Origin: Paralichthys olivaceus
Taxonomy: Eukaryota > Chordata > Actinopteri > Pleuronectiformes > Paralichthyidae
Assembly: GCF_024713975.1 (NCBI RefSeq)
Contig: NC_091099.1
Location: 7,938,501 to 8,002,500, forward strand
Reading direction: 5' to 3'
DNA length: 64,000 nt
Shown: one piece after another, positions 54,712 to 64,000 of the stretch
Numbering within the stretch: position 1 is the first letter of the stretch
Layout of the letters: each line of letters starts with the position of its first letter
The notes under the pieces: generated by a model
Seen by the model: the letters and a program-made list of their open reading frames with translations, nothing else
Database searches by the model: none
Told to the model about the DNA's origin: nothing
Translations under genes and position numbers: made by a program

Positions 54712-57700
54712 CTGAAGAAGGGAAGAGCAAAATAAAAGAAACCCTGAATATTCATGGCAGCATACGGTATATATCCTATTGTTTATTAATGATTGCATTA
54801 TTAGACAGTTACAATATATGAATCAAGGCCAAGGAGCACCACATGGGAAAGGTCGGTCTCAGGTCATTCCCAGGTTACAACACCTGGATGTCAGCGGCCT
54901 CAGGTTTCACAGGGACTCTCAGAGCAACAGCTTTCTCAAAACAGAATCTTATCTGCCCAGATTCCAAAATATTTTCCAGAAACGTGGAAATGGCAGCAAC
55001 AGTCACAGGGAAATGATATTGATGTATTCTCAGAGCTTCTCAGCAGCAGCTTCAGGACAGCAGGAACAGCAGGCGGACAGAGGAGATGAGTCAGCTGGAG
55101 CGACGTGGCAAACACATGTAACCATTTGCCAGAAGAATCCTTTCTCCCTCTGCTGCTGGTTGACTCATCTTTTTTTTTACATCTCAAAACCGTCATGGTA
55201 CAGGGTTTACAAAAAAAGAAAGTCAGTACTTATTACCCATCTCTCTCCTTACTGTTGCCCTTTCACTTCTCCATAATAACTCTAGTATTAGTGGGGCGAA
55301 CTGGAATCCAGCGTCCCCCAGGCTGACCCTGTCATTATCTGTACTAATAAACTCTGATTGCTGTTTTAGTCATATTGTTCAACACGTGGCAAGTTTTTAT
55401 CACCTGAAAGGACATCTCACTAAAGAGAGACGATAAGGCGGGAGGTAGATTAAGTGACATTCAAGACAGATGGTGTAATGCAGCATGTTTAACCAAACTG
55501 GCATAAAAAGACAGAAAGTCCAGTTGTGCCAGACAGCTGCTGTCAAGGTGGTGTATTTAAATTAGAGGTAGAGCTGCAGCCATCCACACACAACTCTTAG
55601 CTGTGCGCATCAAGACGCACAAGACACCAAGGTGAACCACACAAACTGTTATTTTCCCACACTGACAGACAGACAACCATGCCTCAAAGGAAACCTCTCC
55701 AGACAATACCTGACATTCTCCATTACATGTGTTCACTCTGCCTTTTTCGCTCTATAACTAATCCTGTGTTTTTAAAGTGATTAAGTTTTAAACATGTAAA
55801 GATAAAGATTAGTCATAGTTTATCCGAGAATCATCAACAGCTTCTTTTAGGGGTCAAATATCTGGTGTCATTTTAAATTAGAAGACAAACAAAACAACCG
55901 CATTAAAGGGAGAAGATATTTTAACTGTGAAGAAACAGTACAAGAGACGTAACATGTCTTCAATTAATCTACCAGACTTCTTCCTACAAGTTTGCATCCA
56001 TTTGCAGATCTCTGCTTCTCTGCAAGCACAAAAAAACAGACATCATCGTCATCATCAACGAAGGAGGTGCGCGTTCTTTTAAAGCAGAGGGGAAGAGCAA
56101 GCACAGTCAGAACAGCCGCAGACACATAAACAACAAGGTGCTATATTTGCATTTGGTGTGAGATTTCTCTGCCAATGTTGGCCATCTGTTCTCTCTCAGC
56201 AAACAAAATGGATGTCATCATCTCCAGCAAGACAAATAGAATATACATAATATAAGGTGGAAAAAAACCTAAAAACACTAAAAAATAATAATCTGTTTTA
56301 GTTTAAAAATTCCTGCACCCTGGTCTGGACGAGCAGAAACAGAGACCTTTGGAAACAATGTCACCCCTGATCCCTTCCTGATTGGTTCTTATCAGCTGGG
56401 AACTATCAGCGGCGAATGCAAAACGTTGCAAACACGTATTGTTAGTGACAGTTGCACATTGTCGTCAGTCTAATACTGGTTATTTAAACATGGATAAACC
56501 CGCTAAAAAGGTGAATTTTCCTCAGGGCATAATTTTCAATGTCCCAAAATGCACGGAAAACTGAGGCTCTCTCTCACTCACTTGTCAAATTAGTGTGTTT
56601 ATCCGGGTGTCTTGTTACCATCACTGCAGATTGGAGCCAGAGGTGATAAAAACTTGTGTCTACTCCAGAGTCATTCAACCCGGGAGTGAATGCCGATAGT
56701 ATCCATTCCCATTTCAGACAAAAGCCAGATGTTAGTGGGTTTTTTGACCAGTGGAAAAAGCGCTTAAGAAAAGACATATGTTATCTGCTGTTTCTCATTC
56801 ATCGCATTTTTATGTAAGAGCAACCAACTGCAAAGTGACAATATGCCTCCTGTTTACACCGGCACGCACATGATCATTGTATGGGAACGGTCATGTGATA
56901 TTCGTTTTAGGTGCGTTAGTATGGACGGGCATTATTACTGAAGCTAAAACAGTTGCTTGGATGGAGATTGTTTTAGTTTTAAAACTAAGACGTATTAGTA
57001 TGTATGTAATCAAAGTTCAGTGTGAGATGATGTGTTTTCTCAAGAAACAAGAGAGGCTTGCTGCATTATAACAAGCAGGTTCTGTCATCACTTCTGAAGT
57101 TTTGTGTCCTTGGATTGACACCACTTGCAGAAATAGCTGTCATTAGGGATCCCAGACTCAGAATATCCATAGAAATCCTCTCCTACCTTTCACATCATTA
57201 TAAATTGAAGATTGTGAACTGAATGTCATGAGTGATGCCATCAGAGTTCCTACAGCATTCATGCATTCGCAGCTCAGTCATCCTGTTCCCTGATATTTAA
57301 CTTGACAGGCTCTTTGAGAACCTAAAAGACAAAGCGACAGGGAGCAGCGCATTACAAAATAATGTGTTACTGAAAGACACCCATCAGGGGACCAGCCTTT
57401 GCCCCTATGGCCTGTCTGGCCACTACAACCCCCTCCTCTTATATCCTGCGTATATATGTACACCCTCCCCTCCTCCTCTCTCTCCCCAGCATTTTTTCCT
57501 TATCGTTCTTCAACGCCTGAGGTCAGCCTCGTCTCTGACCTGCATTCTAAGAGGACTCTTTTGACATATCTGCCCACGACTGGTTATGCCTTTATGGTTC
57601 TGGGTTTCAGTGTGAATGCTTTCTATGGCAGCCCCAGCTGACTGTCTGTCAGACTTTCTCACTGGAAACAGAGGGTCCCCCCGGTGGCAAGAATAGTGAA

Positions 57701-58233
57701 ATCTGAGTTGTCTACCAAAGGAACTGCGGCTTGTCTGGATGCCTGCCTGAATGAAAGTCAGATTCCAGGGTTTTGGTAATTGTATGGTTGTTTAAATCTT
57801 GACCCGAGTGGTGGTGGCATGTCTGAGTTTGGACAGGGGCGAAGGTACAGGAGAGAAGGATTGAAGGATTGTGGCAGGGATCAAAACAGCAAAATATAGA
57901 GCAGAATGTATCACGGTCATCCGCCTCAAAATCCCATTAAAATTACATCCATTTTTTTGTTTTAAATATGGCACTCTTGAGTCAATGCAATGCCACAAAA
58001 CAGAAAAGAGCTCTCAAGCTCTTGATTTAAGGACAGAGAAGAGAAATGCACTAACGTCAACCCACACAGTCATTCCACCGCTTTCTTAATGACACCCCTG
58101 ACTCTTCAACATATTCTAGTCATGCCCTTCATCGTTGTCCAATAGCCACGGAGACACAAACGCACACACACACAATGTTAGACAAACAACTCTCCCTGTC
58201 ACCTTACAAGTTTAAACTCTACATGTTTAAAGA

Positions 58234-58248
58234 GGGGGGGGGGGGGGG
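58234..58248 (+). repeat. poly-G tract (15 nt)
   Basis: Fifteen G in a row upstream of slc45a3. Confidence 0.95.
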
Positions 58249-58457
58249 CTGCATTTGTCAGCTCTCCCACTGCACCAAAAAAACAGTCCCATTGACTGAG
58301 CAGTATCCTTACAATACAAAACAGGCTTTGTATACATTGTGCCAGGGAGTAATGTGATATTGTGAGCTATCAAGTCCATTTCCAAATTGTTTATTAAGAC
58401 AGGGATCGAATAGATGGGATATAAAAAGTGTATGTGTGTGTTTTTGTGTGGGGTCTC

Positions 58458-58772
58458 TCAACAGACAGCAGGGTTTGGAAGAGAAGAGGGGAAGGAATTG
58501 CTCTGAGATGACATCACAGCTACTGGTACAGTGGAGGCTGAGGCTGTGGCTGCAGAAACCACAGCTGGAGGCTCTGGTTGTGTGTCTGGCTCTCGGTGAA
58601 TGGCTGCAAAAAATGTGGCCTTCCTCCCTCTGAGCTCCCTCTCACTAATGGACCTGACCATCTGCATTGACCAGTCTTTAAGTTGACTGCCTCTCTGGCA
58701 ATCTTCCTGCAAACCTTTTTCTATGGCTCTCCTCTGTTGCCTCAATGACACAAACAATGCAAGGTGAAGCAA
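58458..58772 (-). CDS. unrecognised open frame (about 104 codons)
   Basis: The frame is closed upstream by TAA and ends in TGA. It has no ATG before an internal Met. The middle (QRRAIEKGLQEDCQRGSQLK, then MVRSISERELRGRKATFFAA) looks helical and charged like a real protein; the end is Ala/Val/Ser/Pro-rich. A T-rich stretch ending in TTGAG could act as an acceptor. It may be a terminal exon or a transposon remnant. No function is proposed. Confidence 0.25.
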   Translation of the reverse strand: MLHLALFVSLRQQRRAIEKGLQEDCQRGSQLKDWSMQMVRSISERELRGRKATFFAAIHREPDTQPEPPAVVSAATASASTVPVAVMSSQSNSFPSSLPNPAVC

Positions 58773-61212
58773 CCCTTAATGAACAGTGCCCTGCTTACAG
58801 TGCTGCTATGGTACCACTACCTCAGCGTTTCTCAGCAGTGCCAACTTGGCAGCATTGTGGACATCCTGGAAAGGCGGCGTCACTGAATGGTGTCACGCTC
58901 AGGGGGCCGCAGCCGGGTTTGTTCTAGACTCTATCCTCAACAAGTCAACATGTCCTCAGAGGTGAATTTAAGGGTTTCTAGCTGATGTCAGAACTAAGGA
59001 ACAACACAACCATTTAGTAGTATATGTTTATATAAACACTGGGGGTAGATCAACTGTCAGCAGTGCAAAAAGCATTTTAAATGTTACACTTCCAGTGATT
59101 TTAACTGCTCTCAGGTAGTGACTGGTCGTGAATCTCAAATTTTGAAATCAGTGAGTTTCTAGTACTATTGTCTTAAAAAATATTTTTTCTCTCGCTTTAC
59201 AGATGCCTGTTATAAAAAAATGTGTTACTACTGCTACTGTTTGAAGGTGGTGGTTGTGCAACTAAAAGCTGTTTGCCAACCACATTAAACCATAAAAGAA
59301 GAACACGTTGCTACCACCAAAACGTGCGAGATGAGCCGACATTAGATGCAACAGGACAAACAGGAGACACAATGGGGCCAATCAGGTATAATTCAGACTG
59401 ACTTTGTTGGCTGTCGTTTTGCACATGATTTTTGCTATGAATTCTTGTTGAGATTTGTCCGTGTTCACAATGTTTTTATTATCCTTAGCAGAGGTATGGC
59501 AAGCAAGGCTGCCATTTTTCAGCAAAAAGAAAATGAGGAGCAGGGCAAACCGGTAAATTCTGAATGGGCCATTCTCTGTCTCCACTGATCACAACGCAGT
59601 CTGACTTGAAATTACCCATACCCTTATTTGACTGATTAGGTATTAAATGCACTTCTATCAGTCTATCAGTCCATCTTTTCTTTCTCTTGTTTCAGGTCTT
59701 CAACATCATAACATGGCCTGTGAGCCGACCATCAGACCTCTGACACCTTTATTCCAAACACAAGGTTTCCTTCTGTTACTGATAACTGGATAATAACATG
59801 GAACTTCAATAAAAAAACTAAAAGTTTGCGTTTAGATTTGCGCTCTGCCTCTCTGCTCACTTGAAAGGCAGCCGACCATGCTGACCCTACCCCCCCAGGC
59901 TGTAATCTTAAGCCCACATCCATCTCTGTGACCTCTGACCCTGCCTTTCACCACAAGTCATGTGACCAGCCCAACATTTCAAAGACAGTGGCAGCAGTAC
60001 ACTGATCAGAGACGATATTAAAACTGGTGACTGGTTAAGAATGGCTGTCTGTTCAAGCACTCAGAATAAGTTAATTATGTTAAACAGACCAAAAAGATGA
60101 CAAGAAACTAATATGGCCTTTGATGATGTAAGTTCTGGTTTTTCTTTGGGAGTGGATCTATTAAAACATCGGCAGTCACTAATTATTTATACACAGGACA
60201 GGAACAACTTAACACTGTTTTAAGGAGAATCTCAATACCGGTCCTACAGGTTGATTGGAATTTTTTCCATTGCCAGTAGGAAAGTGGATGTTTTTTAACC
60301 AGCGGGAAAGGGGCTTAAGAGTTTGAGATAACAGTGGAAACGCACAAATTAAACAAATGTCTGTATGTGAGGGTGAAGTGAGGGAAGACTCAATGAAGCC
60401 AGCTACAGTCACAGCACAGGGAGGTGACCGTTATCATATTGGCCCATGCAAATAGCACAACAATGGCGTGCAGCTGAGTTTAGCTGTGTAGCCTCTTGTG
60501 AGTCAATGCTACTGATAACGTGCCTCCCCAGACTGAGGCTTTCTTGTCTCTATACAAACCTATTGTGTCGAGGTGAAAGCGCTTATAAGAGGGAATGCAG
60601 GCACTAATGAGTTTTCATTCAACCATGATCAGGTGTGTTTACATTTAGATAATAGAGTTGTCAAACTTTTAATTTGGTTCATCAGCGGCTGGTTAATTGC
60701 TGTGAGGTGGTATTTCTGATCAACAAATAACATGCAGGACATTTAAATAATAATTAGTAATAACAAATGAAATGTCTAAGGATATTTTAGCTTAGAAGAT
60801 TTGTTGCTGGGTTTTTTTAATCAAATTAATTTGTAGCATGTTAAATTGCAACACATGCAATACATTTTAACAAAAGAACATTCTTAGTATAGTATAGTTA
60901 TAAAAGGTCATGTCAGAACTTCTTTGTCAAAACCATGGCTTAAATTAGACTTAGCAAAAAAAATACCAGCTGACCTTTTAATACCATTAGCCCACAGTGT
61001 ACAGATGTACAGTTTTATTTCATATGCTTCAATAAACTCTTAATGAGAGTAAAAAGCCTGAATGCAAACAACACATGACTAAAAGCATGTCTTTACAAAG
61101 AATTACATTAAATTCCATTTATTTTATCCTGTGTTTAAACCATTAGCATCTCTGGCCTTTCACACCCAAAGGGAAAACAATGTGTGATAATAGCAAAATA
61201 AGTGCAACTCAC

Positions 61213-61250
61213 CAGCAAAATAGTCCATCCACAGCCCTGCGTTGCTGGAA
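61213..61250 (-). other. candidate untranslated first exon of slc45a3
   Basis: On the minus strand a consensus GTGAGT donor follows at 61212. Joined to 54711 it would form only a short uORF (starting MDYFA). TATA- and CCAAT-like boxes lie at the right distance upstream. It could instead be a small coding exon of another gene, because one frame reads NAGLWMDYFA. Confidence 0.35.
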
Positions 61251-61266
61251 ATTGAGCATTTAATCT

Positions 61267-61300
61267 ATTTTAAAGGCCGCTCGCACTCTTTATCCAATCA
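61267..61300 (-). promoter_or_regulatory. candidate slc45a3 promoter (TATA and CCAAT)
   Basis: The minus strand has TTTAAAAT (61274-61267), about 25 nt before the proposed start. A CCAAT box sits on the plus strand at 61294-61298. The spacing is right; expression evidence is lacking. Confidence 0.35.
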
Positions 61301-62834
61301 ACACGTTTCACTTCCTCTCAGAGCATATCTGCACTGACTCTTTTGACCACCTGCTTCAACTCTGTGCTCAAGAGTCTGAATCTTTTTTTATCCTGCCTCT
61401 TTCCGTGTCCCCTGTTCCCTCCTCTCTTATTTAGCCCACCTCCTTTGCATCCCTCCCATTATTCTCCCTCCCTCCCTCCCTCCCCTCTGTGCCTCAGTGT
61501 GGAAGGTGGGAATTGGGGAAAATCCCAAAGCACTTGAGGAATCCTGTCACTTTCTGTCTGCCTCAAATCGGGGACTCGTTTCTGCCCCCCCACATGATTT
61601 TGTTTGAAATTCAATATTCAGACCAAAGCGCAAACCTTGACTTCAAATCCAGCGTTATCAGAGACACACACTCACCTGTGTTGTATTGTAGGAGTTCAAC
61701 AGGCAGTCAGGAAACAAAGAATGAATTGATATCGTCCAACAACCCCACATGAAGGGCCACTCCCCTCAACCATTCTGTCTCCCCATCTATAACCACTCCC
61801 TAAAAGTTATGTATCATACCCCCTGACCCAGGATAGTATTCAGTTACCTATCAGGGCAGAGGCAGCTCTCCCACCCTCTCCCATTACCTCTCTTCTTCTG
61901 ACCCAGTCTGAGTTAAGCTCATGCTCCTGCATGACTGCTTGTCCGTGGACTCCTTTAACCCTTTTTCCTTGCTCACCAGCTCAAACAGCAATAAGCCTAT
62001 TTAAGTAGACACATACATTCACACGCACAGACCTATATCCTCATTTGCTAACACACGGTACACACACACACACACACCACTCAACCCCCGGCCGGCTGCC
62101 ATGTCTGTACCCCACGCCTGCAGGCCAAGAATCAACCCTCTATAGAAAAGCTTTTAATTTGATAACGGTGAGTAGAAGAAAAGAAAGTGGAGTGCAGGGA
62201 GATCCAAACTGGGGAGGGTGATTACTGCCGGCTGGGTGGGAATGGTGGGGGTGTTGAGTTATGTCATTAGACTACGGCAGGCTTTAAGGAATCTCCATTT
62301 CTGGAGCCCGGAGGCAGATCAATACGAAGACAGAGTGCAGAGAGCAGGAGCGGCTTGCCTGGAATTAAGAGAATTCTGAAAATCCCATTTTTGGAGAAAG
62401 GCCGGGCTTCTCTAACTCAGACGACCGAGTCCAGACTTACGAAAAAAAATAAAACATTTCCCCCGCACATAAATCTTTTCTTCGGATACATTTAGAACAA
62501 ATAAAAAAGTGCAAACAGAACAAACAATGCCCTTCCTTTAAAAAAGTACAAATATGCATGTTTCAAACACACGCCCTCCCAACAGCTTAATTATTAATTT
62601 GAAATGGAAAACTCTCCGAAGCATTTCTTTGTATGCAAGAGAACTGTCTAGAAATAAGAAAACAAGATATATGCTGAAAATACTAAGGATCCAGCCAAAA
62701 CAAACCAAAACCTAGGGTTCAACAAACACCCAACCAACTGACTTCTCCTTCTACAAATGACTGTTTCTAAATATACAACACTGTGTATCTTCAACCCCTC
62801 ACCGTGCTGCAAAGTTGTTCCTGTTGTTGACATG

Positions 62835-62835
<1 letters not shown>

Positions 62836-62900
<65 letters not shown>

Positions 62901-62901
62901 T
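62836..62901 (+). repeat. (GT)n microsatellite
   Basis: About 33 units with one GC interruption near 62875, directly beside the unrecognised exon-like frame. Confidence 0.97.
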
Positions 62902-62908
62902 CGACTAC

Positions 62909-63137
62909 AGCTTTTGCTGAAGATGTAGGAGCACTCTGCGTAGGCCAAGATGGCTTTTAATTCCATGGTAGCCTTTTCCACATCTCCAGCACTGGCCAAA
63001 CCCAACAAGCCCATAATAAGCTCCATCGCACTGCTCTCTGCTTTGATAAAGTGAGGAAGCCAAAACAGTAAGTCAGAAATAGAGCTACTGGGCCACTGCT
63101 GTTGGTGTAGCAGCAGGGACCCAATAAAGCCTAAATG
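62909..63137 (-). CDS. unrecognised exon-like open frame
   Basis: About 76 codons on the minus strand with clearly protein-like composition: SLLLHQQQWPSSSISDLLFW, LPHFIKAESSAMELIMGLLG, LASAGDVEKATMELKAILAY and AECSYIFSKS. It is bounded by a TGA upstream, with a weak ATTTAG acceptor at 63131. It runs straight into a (TG)n microsatellite downstream, with only a poor GTAGTC donor. It could be an exon of the gene upstream of slc45a3, whose rest lies beyond the window, or a decayed copy. I do not recognise the family. Confidence 0.4.
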
Positions 63138-64000
63138 TCACCCACATTATACATAGCACGAAGGATGGGACGGGAAGGTTCAATCACTCATTGTGTGCTT
63201 TCCACAGCAAATTAACCTTTAAGTAAATACGTGACGCTGATGCTTAAACACAGAGCTTCTATACATACCTAATCACTTTTAACATGCAGCGCCTTCAGGA
63301 TTAGCAAAGACTATCCAAGAGCGTCAGACAGTTAGCATTCTCCAAGTGTTATCTATATGAGTACATCACATAGCTGCTCCAAGACTCGTCTAAAACAGTC
63401 CCTCAAGGCTTAAGAATCCCATCAGTGTTTTAGTTATCCACGGCCATCTGTTGCACACTGCATACACACAACTTTCACAGCTGCAACACGAGCATAAATA
63501 ATGAAAATTCAATAATGAAACATTGGATGGCATGATGTTACATCCCTAGTTAGAGAAAAATCATTCACTTTGTACATGTGTGTTTTCTACGGGTTTGTTT
63601 CACTGCATGGGTATTGAGTTTGCAAAGGTCATTACATTCTGAATTTAAACTTTATTGAATTACGAAAGGAAAATGACAGTCCCAGTTGACAATTTTAATT
63701 TCTTTTTCCAAACCGAATGTCATATTCCTGTTATTGCTCTTAATGGAACGAGGGGACTTGTCTACAGAGAACTGAAATGAAAAAACACCAGGCTAAATAA
63801 AATCAATCAGGAAAATATCGGATGGCATGTAAAAAAGACAATTTAGATTGTTTTGTATGATCATTATACAAAAATATAAATGGACACATAATCAGGAACT
63901 GAAACAAACAAATTGCTGCTTTCAAGTTCCCTAAAAAACAGAGCATTGCTTGCTGGTCAGAACTCTTTCTGAAAAGTAGCCTCACAACAGGAGTCCTTTC
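63138..64000. other. right-edge non-coding sequence
   Basis: AT-rich; no gene, RNA or repeat recognised. Confidence 0.5.

Larger units (their letters stand above)
54712..61212 (-). other. slc45a3 5' intron or upstream region
   Basis: 6.5 kb with no recognised gene. It includes a G15 run at 58234-58248 and a protein-like minus-strand open frame at 58458-58772, described separately. Confidence 0.5.

Noticed and set aside
1..64000. CRISPR arrays, tRNA or rRNA genes, viral genes
   Set aside because: None seen; the window is vertebrate nuclear DNA with only simple and dispersed repeats.

Overview
This window is nuclear DNA of a teleost, most likely a spiny-rayed (percomorph-type) fish. The evidence is vertebrate genes split by short to medium GT-AG introns, very abundant (AC)n, (GA)n and poly-C/G microsatellites, copies of a non-coding interspersed repeat common in fish genomes, and the gene order ccnd2 - tigar - fgf23 - fgf6. 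That order is the vertebrate block found at human 12p13. All gene models were built by hand from splice signals, reading-frame continuity and recalled protein families. No database was searched.

Layout: (1) 1-21.46 kb, plus strand: cyclin D2 (ccnd2) exons 2-5 with intron 1 cut by the left edge (exon 1 lies outside), large introns rich in simple repeats and possible enhancers, and a 3' UTR of about 4 kb. (2) 22.8-25.9 kb, plus strand: complete six-exon tigar (256 aa). (3) 28.1-29.3 kb, minus strand: complete three-exon fgf23 (245 aa), tail-to-tail with tigar. (4) 34.8-39.7 kb, minus strand: complete three-exon fgf6 (207 aa). (5) 44.0-54.5 kb, minus strand: complete five-coding-exon slc45a3 (570 aa), with an upstream untranslated exon segment carrying uORFs and a candidate promoter and first exon near 61.2-61.3 kb. 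(6) 61.3-64 kb: mostly intergenic, with one unrecognised protein-like open frame on the minus strand near 63.0 kb.

Functionally the block combines a G1 cyclin (ccnd2), a fructose-2,6-bisphosphatase-type metabolic regulator (tigar), an endocrine phosphate hormone (fgf23), a myogenic growth factor (fgf6) and a proton-coupled sugar transporter of the SLC45 family (slc45a3). They do not form an operon; the linkage is an old chromosomal neighbourhood. slc45a3 belongs to a different human chromosome (1q32), so its position next to fgf6 marks either an ancestral linkage or a rearrangement in the fish lineage.

No previously undescribed system was found. The most interesting points are sequence changes in Fgf23 (loss of the protective threonine in the furin site, two DPL motifs in the tail, an aberrant N-terminus), a poly-Gln insert in the cyclin D2 tail, and a G32/C20 pair inside fgf6 intron 1. 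Also notable are two perfect hairpins, a uORF-rich slc45a3 leader, and the unidentified exon-like frame near 63 kb.
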